Below, one piece after another: positions 54,713 to 62,509 of a DNA stretch of 64,000 nt. This DNA is from Methylosinus sp. Sm6. GTDB lineage: Bacteria > Pseudomonadota > Alphaproteobacteria > Rhizobiales > Beijerinckiaceae. Each line of letters opens with the position of its first letter. Position 1 is the stretch's first letter. Under the pieces are notes generated by a model. That model was given only the letters and a program-made list of their open reading frames with translations, made no database searches and was not told the origin of the DNA. The translations under genes and the position numbers were made by a program. The stretch is taken from assembly GCF_019802345.1 (NCBI RefSeq), contig NZ_JAINDZ010000001.1, positions 186,001 to 250,000 on the forward strand, given 5' to 3'.

Positions 54713-55243
54713 TCAGATGCGCAGGATGGCGTTTTCGGCGCTGCGCGTGTCGACGCCATTGACGCGCCAACGCGGCGGGCTGAACTCATAGCCCCAGATT
54801 TCCCGGCGATCGTGGATCAGAGAGAATGACATGATCTCGCTGATCATATGATCCTGCTCGCTCGGCCGCTCGCGCGTGAACTCGCTCTCTTCGACCGATG
54901 TGATGCGCCCGCGCACCACCAGCTTGCGCTCGATCGCCGCGCCGGTGAGCTTGTCGCGCACGACGCCGTAGAGCGTGTAATATTGCAGGCCGCTGTCGCC
55001 GAAGCGGAACAGCCCCATCGTCTGCGGATCGATGCCGATCAACTTGAAGGAAACCTCGGGCGCCTCGAGAATTCCCATGCCGAGCTTGATCTGCCCAGCG
55101 CCGCCGCCAGGCGAATGCGTGTGCGTGACCTCCTTCGCCGCGACGATCTTGATGTTCGTCAAGCTGAGATGCTTCGAGTTATTCGGGCCATTGTCGCCCG
55201 CATAGAGATTGGCCTCCTGCCAGATCAGCAAGCTACCGGACAT
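54713..55243 (-). CDS. Major tail tube protein (P2 gpFII)
   Basis: 176 residues from ATG 55243. S-G-S-L-L-I-W-Q-E-A-N-L-Y, L-T-N-I-K-I-V-A-A-K-E-V-T-H, Y-Y-T-L-Y-G-V-V-R-D-K-L-T-G and W-G-Y-E-F-S-P-P-R-W fit the contractile tail tube family. Lies between sheath and chaperone genes as in P2. Confidence 0.9.
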   Translation of the reverse strand: MSGSLLIWQEANLYAGDNGPNNSKHLSLTNIKIVAAKEVTHTHSPGGGAGQIKLGMGILEAPEVSFKLIGIDPQTMGLFRFGDSGLQYYTLYGVVRDKLTGAAIERKLVVRGRITSVEESEFTRERPSEQDHMISEIMSFSLIHDRREIWGYEFSPPRWRVNGVDTRSAENAILRI

Positions 55244-55302
55244 AGTGAGTCTCCGATGTGAGGGGTGGAGCGCCGAACGCGCGCCGCGCTCGGCGCTTTG
55301 GA

Positions 55303-57165
55303 TCAGGACGCGTATTGCGCCTGGATGGTCGCGGCCTGCGCGACGAGCGTCGACAGTTCGGCTGTGAGCGCCTCGGCGAACGGATAGGCGTCGATGTCCA
55401 CGCGCGTGATCGGCGCCGGCGTCTCGGCGTAATAGGCGACGCGGAATCGCCCCTGGGCCAGATTTTCGGCGCTGTTGGAGCCCGCCGCGAATTCCACCTT
55501 GAACCCGATCGAGCCGCCGTTCCGCAGCGCCTCCATATTGACCGCCGCCATGTCGTTGAGCACGGCCTGCACAGCGTGCGCCGTCACATTGTCGACGCCG
55601 AGACGCAGCCGAATCGATTTGAGCAGCGCCAGATCGATCCAGTCGCGAGTCCGCGACTTGTTGTAAAACCACCAGCTCGGGTCATCGTTCGCTGTCCAGA
55701 CGCCGGCGAAGACGAACCCATTGCTGGCGATCGCCGTCTCGACGCCGACCTCGCCGCGCACGATGACGCCGATGTGATTGGCGAGCAGCTCCTGGGCCTG
55801 CGTCGCGCCGTCGACGAGCGAGAACGAGTAATAGTTCTTGAGCCCGAGAATGCCGCGAACCTGCTGGCCCGAGAAAGACCAGAATGGATAGCCGCCACGC
55901 TGAAAATCGACCCGCGCGGCGAGACCGAGGGCGCGCGCGACGCCGTCCTCGTAACGCGTGGCGCTCCCGTCGGCCACGATCGTCCATGCGTCGATCGGGA
56001 TCAGGCGCCCGGAACCGAGCATCTCGAACCAGTCGTTCGCGTCGTTCACGCCTGTTCCGGGACCGCCGACAATAGCGTGGGCGAGCAGCGTATCGAGAAC
56101 AGACGGCAGAGCGCTGCACACAGGATTGCTGAGTTCGGTCAAGTCGCCCGAGACTGTCACATCGAAGCCGTCGCCGACGACATAATCTGTCGCGCCATCG
56201 GCGATCGTAAAAGCGATCTGCTTTTTGTAGGGCACGCCGACGTAAGCGACCGGCAGCAGCGAGCCGTCCGGCGCCTTGACGGAAAATTTCCCGCCATTGG
56301 CCGGCACAGCGATGTCGACGGTAATGGTGAATTCGTCGCCGACGATGAAATCGGTCGCGCCGTCGGAAATCGTGAAATTGACCGCCCCGTGGAAGGGCGT
56401 TCCGACGACGGCGGCGCCGACGATGACGCCGGCCGGATCGACGACCTTGAACTCTCCGCCATTGGCCACCGCCTTTTTGCAACTGACGCGCCAGACCCCC
56501 GCCAGCGCCTTCGCGTCCACCGAGAGCGCGCTCATGAGTCCGCTGCCGGCATTTCCGAGCTTGGCGGCGCTCGCCGCCGAGCGCGCGCCGCCCGTGCAGC
56601 GGATTTGATAGACGCCGCTCGTAATGCCATAGCGATAGGGCGGCGTTCCCAACACCAGCTCGCCACTGCCGGTGTTGCCGCCGGATTTTTCGGCGGAGGT
56701 GATGATTGCCGAGCCGCCCAGCTCGCGCTGCCAGGTATAGCCCGGCGCGCCGATCAGCCGCGGGATGACGCCGAGCTCGGCGCCGGCGCGCAGCAGCGCA
56801 TAAATGCCGGTTCCGACGCCGCCGCGCGCGCCGCCGCCGTTGCGAGCGCCGACGATATTCGCGATCGTCTGCGCATCCATGCCTCCTTTCGTCACGCGCA
56901 CGGCGACGATGCGCGCGCTGGTCTGCAGCTCGGCGAGCTGATCGTCGATCGCGGCCACGGCCTTGTAGAGATCGCCCGTCCCGAGCTTGGTGAGAGCGGA
57001 TTGATCGCCGGAGTCGAAAAGGACCGGCTCGTTGAGCGGCAGGAAGTTTCCGTCCGCATCGTCGGACGGGAGCACGAGCCCGATGATCGATAGATCGGAA
57101 GGCTGCGCTGCACGCGACGCCGCGCTGTTCCGGGTGATCGAAATGCCATAGGCGGGAGAGGTCAT
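55303..57165 (-). CDS. Tail sheath protein (P2 gpFI) with tandem inserted domain
   Basis: 620 residues; P2 FI has about 396. N-terminus P-A-Y-G-I-S-I-T-R, I-G-L-V-L-P-S-D-D and the usual A-V-A-A-I-D-D-Q; C-terminus R-T-R-D-W-I-D-L-A-L-L-K-S-I, W-F-Y-N-K-S, Y-Y-A-E-T-P-A-P-I-T-R-V-D-I and L-T-A-E-L. Residues 237-286 and 289-338 are two similar units (G-G-E/K-F...F-T-I-A/S-D-G-A-T-D-F/Y-x-V-G-D-x-F-x-x-T-V), probable beta decorations on the sheath surface. Confidence 0.9.
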   Translation of the reverse strand: MTSPAYGISITRNSAASRAAQPSDLSIIGLVLPSDDADGNFLPLNEPVLFDSGDQSALTKLGTGDLYKAVAAIDDQLAELQTSARIVAVRVTKGGMDAQTIANIVGARNGGGARGGVGTGIYALLRAGAELGVIPRLIGAPGYTWQRELGGSAIITSAEKSGGNTGSGELVLGTPPYRYGITSGVYQIRCTGGARSAASAAKLGNAGSGLMSALSVDAKALAGVWRVSCKKAVANGGEFKVVDPAGVIVGAAVVGTPFHGAVNFTISDGATDFIVGDEFTITVDIAVPANGGKFSVKAPDGSLLPVAYVGVPYKKQIAFTIADGATDYVVGDGFDVTVSGDLTELSNPVCSALPSVLDTLLAHAIVGGPGTGVNDANDWFEMLGSGRLIPIDAWTIVADGSATRYEDGVARALGLAARVDFQRGGYPFWSFSGQQVRGILGLKNYYSFSLVDGATQAQELLANHIGVIVRGEVGVETAIASNGFVFAGVWTANDDPSWWFYNKSRTRDWIDLALLKSIRLRLGVDNVTAHAVQAVLNDMAAVNMEALRNGGSIGFKVEFAAGSNSAENLAQGRFRVAYYAETPAPITRVDIDAYPFAEALTAELSTLVAQAATIQAQYAS

Positions 57166-57177
57166 TGCGAGTTGTCT

Positions 57178-57203
57178 CCAAAAAAAAGCCCGCCATTGGC
57201 GGG
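57178..57203 (-). terminator. Intrinsic terminator upstream of the sheath gene
   Basis: CCCGCC-AAT-GGCGGG followed by C and eight T on the minus strand. Separates the fibre/lysis genes from the sheath-tube genes. Confidence 0.88.
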
Positions 57204-57239
57204 GTTCGGTTTCGCTGCGAGTCGCCGATGACGCGAACG

Positions 57240-57497
57240 CTAGGGCGATAGCTGTGCGCGACCGCGCGACTCCTCGATGAGAGTCAGACGGCGGTCGATG
57301 CCGTCCATGCGCGCTTCTCCGGCCGAGAGCTGCGCGAGGATCGCCGTCTGCTTCTTGAGTTCATCGTCCGCCTTGTCGAGGCGGACATTGATGATTCTCA
57401 GGTCGGCGCGCATGGTCGCAAAGACCATGAGTCCGCCGGCGGCGATAGCGGCGACCTGCAGCAGGTCGCCGAGCCGAAGGCTGAAGTCGATCGGCAT
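57240..57497 (-). CDS. Single-TM coiled-coil protein of the lysis region
   Basis: 85 residues: short amphipathic start, TM at about residues 12-30 (LLQVAAIAAGGLMVFATM), then charged coiled coil to the end (L-D-K-A-D-D-E-L-K-K-Q-T-A-I). Topology fits an inner-membrane spanin, but other roles are possible. Last gene before the terminator. Confidence 0.6.
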   Translation of the reverse strand: MPIDFSLRLGDLLQVAAIAAGGLMVFATMRADLRIINVRLDKADDELKKQTAILAQLSAGEARMDGIDRRLTLIEESRGRAQLSP

Positions 57498-57506
57498 GCC
57501 CAGCCC

Positions 57507-58112
57507 TCACTCTCCGCAGGCGACGATCGGCGCCAGCGCCGCGAGCAGCGCGCGCAGCGGATCGGCCTCGGCCGGCCCGAGCCCATCGACCGTCACGACG
57601 GCGTGGTCGGAGATCGTCGCGCGCCAGAGAGGGCGACCGGTCGCGTCGACTCCCTCCCAGTCGACCGGCGAGCGCCAGCCGGGGAGCGCGGCACGACACG
57701 TGGAGCTCCAATAATCGCCGGGGCCGGCATAGGCGCGCGCAGCCTCGGCGATCGTCACGCCGTCGGCGAGCGCCAGGCGGCCATCGGCGCGGACGGCGAG
57801 CGTGGGGAGATAGAGGACGTCGCCGGGCTGGCGCGGTAGCGTCTGGGCCGCATAGCCGGCCGAGACGGCGCCGGTGATGGCGGCCGTGGCGATGCTGGCC
57901 GCGAGAGCGATCGTGGCGACGGGCTTCGCCGGCTGCGAGGTCGCGAGCAGGAATGCATGGCCGAAGAGCGAGATCGCGCCGCGCGCCAGGCGCTCGGCGA
58001 CAACCGGGCCGAACACGACTGCAGCGCCGCCAGCGACGAAATAGGACGACGCTGGACGGGACAAAAAGAGCGCGGCAAAGAGCGCCACGCCCGCGAGGGC
58101 GAGAATGTTCAT
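57507..58112 (-). CDS. Membrane protein with periplasmic domain
   Basis: 201 residues. TMs near residues 3-20, 23-40 and 66-90; then about 110 exposed residues with C-R-A-A-L-P-G-W-R-S-P-V-D-W-E-G-V-D. N-terminus (N-I-L-A-L-A-G-V-A-L-F) resembles that of the neighbour at 58163, and both have a similar leader hairpin. Not recognised. Possibly part of the lysis system. Confidence 0.55.
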   Translation of the reverse strand: MNILALAGVALFAALFLSRPASSYFVAGGAAVVFGPVVAERLARGAISLFGHAFLLATSQPAKPVATIALAASIATAAITGAVSAGYAAQTLPRQPGDVLYLPTLAVRADGRLALADGVTIAEAARAYAGPGDYWSSTCRAALPGWRSPVDWEGVDATGRPLWRATISDHAVVTVDGLGPAEADPLRALLAALAPIVACGE

Positions 58113-58135
58113 AAAGCACCTATTTTTGAGAGATT

Positions 58136-58154
58136 GCCGGGGAACCGCCCCGGC
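58136..58154 (-). other. Leader hairpin before 58112
   Basis: GCCGGGG / CCCCGGC with a five-base loop, 24 bases before the start. Matches the hairpin at 58678-58694. Confidence 0.5.
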
Positions 58155-58162
58155 GCGGGAAA

Positions 58163-58657
58163 TCAGCGGCCGGCGGCGTTGCGCGCCCAGCCGTAATTGC
58201 CGACGAGCTTGTCGAGAACGCCGAGCGCGATGGCGAGGCGCGGATCATTCGGCAGCCACGCGCGCACATGCGCCATTACCCAGCCGGCGAGCGGCACGGT
58301 GACGATCGCCGTCCAAAACGGCTGCAGCGGCGGCGGCAGCCATGCGGGAGCGGGGATCAGCGCATCGCCGCCGAGTGGGATGCAGTCGAGCGGCACATCG
58401 AGAGCGTAGGACGGGCCGGCGACGCAGAGCAGAGCGGCAGTGACGGCCACCGCCACGGCGGCGATGCGGGCGATAGATCGAGCCGCCGGCGCACGGAAAG
58501 CATCGCGCACAGCGAGCCAACCGGCGCCGAGCTCGGGAATGAAAGCCTTGACGAGCATCGCCGCGAAGAGCGCGACATTGATCGCGGCGACGACGGGCAG
58601 GTAAGCGATGAACGCGACGAAGATCGCCGCGCCCGCGAGAGCGAGAACGTTTCGCAT
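58163..58657 (-). CDS. Membrane protein, holin region
   Basis: 164 residues. TMs at about 2-22, 24-42, 66-86 and near the middle; D-V-P-L-D-C-I-P-L-G-G-D lies between TMs. Located directly after the endolysin gene, where a holin is expected. Two unrelated membrane proteins in a row make assignment uncertain. Confidence 0.55.
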   Translation of the reverse strand: MRNVLALAGAAIFVAFIAYLPVVAAINVALFAAMLVKAFIPELGAGWLAVRDAFRAPAARSIARIAAVAVAVTAALLCVAGPSYALDVPLDCIPLGGDALIPAPAWLPPPLQPFWTAIVTVPLAGWVMAHVRAWLPNDPRLAIALGVLDKLVGNYGWARNAAGR

Positions 58658-58677
58658 TTCTGAGCCTTTCAGGAATT

Positions 58678-58694
58678 GCCGGGTTCCGCCCGGC
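58678..58694 (-). other. Leader hairpin before 58657
   Basis: GCCGGG / CCCGGC with a five-base loop; 20 bases before the start of the membrane protein. Similar to 58136-58154. Confidence 0.5.
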
Positions 58695-58732
58695 GCGGAA
58701 GTTCGATCGGCTTGCCGACGGCGGCAAGCAGA

Positions 58733-59533
58733 TCACGCGCCGATCACGCGTTTGGCGACGGCGAGATAGACTCTGCGATCGGCGAGTCCGTTGACGCCGC
58801 CATTGATCTTGCGCGTCACCGCCTCGAGGTCCTCGCGATCGGCCGGGACATTGATCCCACGCTTGCGCCAGTAGAGCGCGGCCGTGAGAGCCGCCGCCGG
58901 GAACCGCGCCGCGAGCTCAGGCTTGCCGACGAGATCGAGCCCGAGCTCGAAACCATAGGCCATGTAATTCGCGCGGCCCGTCAGTTGGATCAGCCCGCGC
59001 CCTTTGAAGCGCGCGCCATCGCCGCTCTGCGTGTTGCCGAGGTCCTTGCGCCCCTCATAGGCGGCTCCGCTCGCATATTCGACCGTCGTCCGCATTCCCG
59101 CGCTCTCGTGCGCGATCTGCGCGAGGAAATGCGCTTGTCGGCGCGGCGTCGTGAGCGAGGCGATCTCGATTATGCGGGGCATTGCCTCGGCGGCGCCGGC
59201 AACGATCTCGGCGCGGCCATGCGGGCAGAGCGCGCGCATGACGCCGGCCCAATCGCTCGGCGGCGCCGGCGCGCCCGCCTGCTTGCTCGCCAACGCCGCC
59301 AACGCCGCGAGCGTCTTCGGCCCGTCGATTCCGTCGATCGAGCCCGCATAGAGCCCCGCGTCGCGCAGGATCATCTGCTCGAACGCGATCATCAGCCGAT
59401 CGGCGCTCCAATGCGCGGCGGCGCCGACCTCGCGCTGCACGGCGGCATAGATCGCCGCGCGCGTTTTCGGACCGATGTCGCCGTCGACGGCGATATCCTG
59501 TCCATGCATTCTGAGCGCGCGCTGGATTGCGCG
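58733..59533 (-). repeat. Endolysin segment, inverted homologue of 21339-22139
   Basis: See the plus-strand copy. Opposite orientation; recombination between the two would invert the DNA in between. Confidence 0.85.
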
Positions 59534-59557
59534 CGCATCGATCGACGCGACGGCCAT
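58733..59557 (-). CDS. Endolysin, homologue of 21315-22139
   Basis: 274 residues, same length as the first endolysin. The two differ mainly in the first 25 residues; from D-G-D-I-G-P to the end they are nearly identical, with FLAQIAHESAGMRTTVEYA, F-K-G-R-G-L-I-Q-L-T-G-R-A-N-Y. Two peptidoglycan-binding repeats plus GH19-like domain. A lysis enzyme shared by two unrelated phage types. Confidence 0.92.
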   Translation of the reverse strand: MAVASIDARAIQRALRMHGQDIAVDGDIGPKTRAAIYAAVQREVGAAAHWSADRLMIAFEQMILRDAGLYAGSIDGIDGPKTLAALAALASKQAGAPAPPSDWAGVMRALCPHGRAEIVAGAAEAMPRIIEIASLTTPRRQAHFLAQIAHESAGMRTTVEYASGAAYEGRKDLGNTQSGDGARFKGRGLIQLTGRANYMAYGFELGLDLVGKPELAARFPAAALTAALYWRKRGINVPADREDLEAVTRKINGGVNGLADRRVYLAVAKRVIGA

Positions 59558-59654
59558 AGGTCACCTCCCCCAAAATGCGCGCACGCGCGCGGAAGCGCAC
59601 GCCGGGTCGGCGAACGCCAAATGTCGATCTCGAATGTGGATTGGCTTGGGACGT

Positions 59655-59846
59655 TCAGCCGCCGAGCGCGGCGTCGCGCTCCGCGAGCGTGGCGAAGATG
59701 GCGGAAGAAGGCCAATAGCCTTCGCCGCCTTCGGCATAAGCGAGGCGATACACCGTCTCGCCGTCGATCTCTTCGATGGCGAGGACAGTCGCGGCGTTGT
59801 CGCCGGAGTCGGCGCGATAGACGGCGTTGCCGATTGCGATGGCCAT
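59655..59846 (-). CDS. Small fibre-linked protein, homologue of 19042-19230
   Basis: 63 residues from ATG 59846 (a GTG lies three bases earlier). V-Y-R-A-D-S-G-D-N-A-A-T-V-L-A-I-E-E-I-D-G and YRLAYAEGGEGYWPSSAIF are almost the same as in the first cluster. Start overlaps the previous stop. Confidence 0.78.
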   Translation of the reverse strand: MAIAIGNAVYRADSGDNAATVLAIEEIDGETVYRLAYAEGGEGYWPSSAIFATLAERDAALGG

Positions 59847-60277
59847 CACGCGGCCGTTCGCACAATGGCCGCAAAGATTTCCATGACCATGCGGTCATGA
59901 TCCCACGGGCCGTGCGTGGCGCCGCCGCCCAATCCGGCCACGAGCGCGCTTACGCCGCGCTCCAGCGCCTCTTTCGATAGCTCGACATCAAATTCCACCG
60001 ACTCCTCGGCGTCGTCGTCGCTCTCCGGTGGACTAGAGTGAGCTGCGTCGATCCACATGCCTAATTCCGTGTTGCCGAGGACGATTGTTCGCCTCGAAAA
60101 CATTCGTCCGCTCGGTCTATACTCGATGACGAGTCCGCCGCCCTCGATTCCCCACCTGCTGGGCGCGGCGCCGATCGCCAGGATCGTCGCGCCGATCAGG
60201 TCCGGCGGCAAATGGTCGGCCTGCTCTGGATGATAGACATCCGGGAGTCTCAGGTTTACTGCGATTTCCTCTGTCAT
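59846..60277 (-). CDS. Hypothetical phage protein
   Basis: 143 residues. Acidic. I-G-A-T-I-L-A-I-G-A-A-P-S-R-W-G-I-E-G-G-G-L-V-I-E-Y is strand-rich; an acidic stretch (E-S-D-D-D-A-E-E-S-V-E-F) and a helical end follow. Between fibre and small protein; five bases from the fibre stop. Could be a fibre chaperone. Not recognised. Absent from the first cluster. Confidence 0.55.
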   Translation of the reverse strand: MTEEIAVNLRLPDVYHPEQADHLPPDLIGATILAIGAAPSRWGIEGGGLVIEYRPSGRMFSRRTIVLGNTELGMWIDAAHSSPPESDDDAEESVEFDVELSKEALERGVSALVAGLGGGATHGPWDHDRMVMEIFAAIVRTAA

Positions 60278-60281
60278 TGGA

Positions 60282-61217
60282 TCACCTATATGAGTAGCTG
60301 TAAGCAGATTTAGACGTCATGACGCGGTTGCCGACGCCCGACGCCGCCACGCTCGCGAAGAGCCCGAGCTCCGGCGACCAGCAGCCGCCATACCACTGAT
60401 TGGCCGCTGCGGCCGGCCGCGCTGTCCATATGACGCCGTCGGGAGACGTCATGACGCGGTTGGTCCCGTCGATGGCCACGGCCACGAGCAGGCCGATTTC
60501 AGGCGCCCAGCAGACTCTACTCCAGGCGTTGTCTTCGGCGCTCGCGCGACGGGTCCAGTGCGCCCCATCGGGCGAGGTCATGACACCATCGCCGGCGCCG
60601 TACCATTCCGCGACGGCGACGAGCAGTCCGAGCTCTCTCGCCCAACAAACCGAGGTCCATTTGTTTCCCAATCCGGTGTCTGGCCGCACGGTCCAAACGA
60701 TGCCGTCGAGCGAGGTCATCACACGGTTGCCGGCGCCGGCCCCCGCGACCGCGACGAGCAGACCAATCTCCGGCGCCCAGCAGACTTCACGCCAGGCGCC
60801 GTTGGGCGCGCTGTGAGTGGTCCAATTGACGCCGTCCGGAGACGTCATCACGCGATTGCTCGTCGTGTCGATGGAAATGGCGACGAACACGCCCAGCTCT
60901 CGCGCCCAACAGACGCTGCGCCATTGGTTCTCCGCGGGAGCGGCGCGCGCCGTCCAATTGACGCCGTCGGGAGACGTCATGACACGGTTGGTTCCGTCGC
61001 TGGCGACGGCCACGAGGAGTCTAACCTCCGGCGACCAGCAGAGCCCGAGCCATGTATTGTCTTCGGCGCTCGTTCGCGCCGTCCAATTGACGCCGTCCGG
61101 GGACGTCATGACCCGGTTGCCGGTCCCGGAAGACGCTATTGCAACGAAAAGGCCCAGCTCTCGGACCCAGCACATGTTGCGCCATGCGTTATCCGCCGCG
61201 CTCGATGAGGAGATCCA
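60282..61217 (-). repeat. Fibre propeller module, inverted homologue of 18105-19038
   Basis: Seven repeats, same order as the plus-strand copy. Repeats 1, 2, 6 and 7 are closest; repeats 4 and 5 differ most, which may reflect receptor contact. Confidence 0.85.
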
Positions 61218-62267
61218 CGCTTGGCTCGTCACCCAATTGCGTTGGACGATATTGGGCCGCACGGGCGCAGTGAACGATTGCGGAAAATCCACCACGCCGG
61301 TCTTGCGATGAACACGGATCGACTCGATCCACGTCGAGCCATCTGCGATGACTTTGACGCGATAATCACCGTCACCCGCCACGCCGAGGTCGGCGCCTCC
61401 AGCTCCGCCGAGCAGCGAGAGATTTTGCAACGCCGGCAATCGCGCCGCCGGCAACGTCCCCTTGGTCAGGTCCGAGGCCGATCCGGATACGGCCACAGCC
61501 GCGAGCTCGAGGCTCGATCGCGCCGCCGTGACGTTTGCAGCGCCAAGCAGAGCTTTACCGAACGCGCCGAGCGGCGCCAGAGCGAGCACGGCGGCGTCGC
61601 TGGTCATCAAGATCCTGTCGCCCAGCAGCTCCAATTCGGCCAGCTCCGACAGATTGGCGGCGCTCGGTTGGCGCGCCGCGAGCGCGCCGGCGGTCTGCGC
61701 GAGCTGCTGGGCGAGGGTGTCGCCGGTCAGCGCGCCGACAGGCGCCGTCCTGATCTGTCCAGCGCTCTGCGTCGCCGCCGCCGCCGAGACGATCCATTCG
61801 GAGAACGCGCCTGCGCCGACCGCCTCGATCACATCGACCGCGAGGATGCCAGTCGCCCGGTCCCAGGCCTGCCGCCGCGCAAGCATGGCGACCATCGGAT
61901 CAGCGGCAGAGACGATCGAGACGAAGGCCGTCGGCGCAAATGCGTCCCGCGCCAGCGGCGGGATGACGATCTCCTTCGGCCCGACCGCCGACTCCATCGC
62001 GGTGTAGGAGACGGTCGTCAGAATGCCGCCGAGATCGGCCGCCGCGCGAATGGCCGACAGCACGGGAGTGAGGACCGCGTTGATGCGATCCGTCCCATAG
62101 CCTTTCAGCTGGTCCTCGAGCTCGGCGATCGACGCCGATGTGTCCTCGACGCCGCCGAGCCGCAGATCGATGTCGCGCAGGATCGCGTTGAGGCGCTCGC
62201 TCAAGATGGACGCCGTCGCCGCGTCGCTGGCGCGCAGTCGATAGGATTTGTCGAAGAGGATCGCCAT
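60282..62267 (-). CDS. Tail fibre of the second prophage with the shared seven-repeat head
   Basis: 661 residues. Residues 1-110 are coiled coil (S-E-R-L-N-A-I-L-R-D-I-D-L-R-L). The middle is Ala/Leu-rich, with D-L-G-V-A-G-D-G-D-Y-R-V-K-V-I-A-D-G-S-T-W-I-E-S-I, a motif shared with the first fibre. Residues 355-661 are seven repeats as in 16897-19038. The N-terminus differs entirely, as expected for attachment to a contractile tail baseplate. Confidence 0.85.
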   Translation of the reverse strand: MAILFDKSYRLRASDAATASILSERLNAILRDIDLRLGGVEDTSASIAELEDQLKGYGTDRINAVLTPVLSAIRAAADLGGILTTVSYTAMESAVGPKEIVIPPLARDAFAPTAFVSIVSAADPMVAMLARRQAWDRATGILAVDVIEAVGAGAFSEWIVSAAAATQSAGQIRTAPVGALTGDTLAQQLAQTAGALAARQPSAANLSELAELELLGDRILMTSDAAVLALAPLGAFGKALLGAANVTAARSSLELAAVAVSGSASDLTKGTLPAARLPALQNLSLLGGAGGADLGVAGDGDYRVKVIADGSTWIESIRVHRKTGVVDFPQSFTAPVRPNIVQRNWVTSQAWISSSSAADNAWRNMCWVRELGLFVAIASSGTGNRVMTSPDGVNWTARTSAEDNTWLGLCWSPEVRLLVAVASDGTNRVMTSPDGVNWTARAAPAENQWRSVCWARELGVFVAISIDTTSNRVMTSPDGVNWTTHSAPNGAWREVCWAPEIGLLVAVAGAGAGNRVMTSLDGIVWTVRPDTGLGNKWTSVCWARELGLLVAVAEWYGAGDGVMTSPDGAHWTRRASAEDNAWSRVCWAPEIGLLVAVAIDGTNRVMTSPDGVIWTARPAAAANQWYGGCWSPELGLFASVAASGVGNRVMTSKSAYSYSYR

Positions 62268-62271
62268 CGGA

Positions 62272-62478
62272 TCAGTCTTGGCGGCGCGTGGCGACCAGCA
62301 CGCCCTCCGATGAATCCGGCGTCGCGCCGGCGGCGGCGATGATGGCGAGCACCTCGTCTCCCCTGACGAAATGCTCCTCCCCCGGCCGATAGACCGCCAG
62401 GCCGACCTTGACCGGCCGTCGCATGTCGATGTTGTAAATCGCCGCGGGGTCGATGGCGCGCTGCGCTGAATCCTTCAT
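62272..62478 (-). CDS. Small hypothetical phage protein
   Basis: 68 residues from ATG 62478. I-Y-N-I-D-M-R-R-P-V-K-V-G-L-A-V-Y-R-P-G-E-E-H-F-V-R-G-D-E-V is strand-rich. Four bases before the fibre start, so probably co-expressed. Not recognised. Confidence 0.55.
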   Translation of the reverse strand: MKDSAQRAIDPAAIYNIDMRRPVKVGLAVYRPGEEHFVRGDEVLAIIAAAGATPDSSEGVLVATRRQD

Positions 62479-62509
62479 TCTCGCCTCTCCATGCTCGAGC
62501 GAATTTCGA

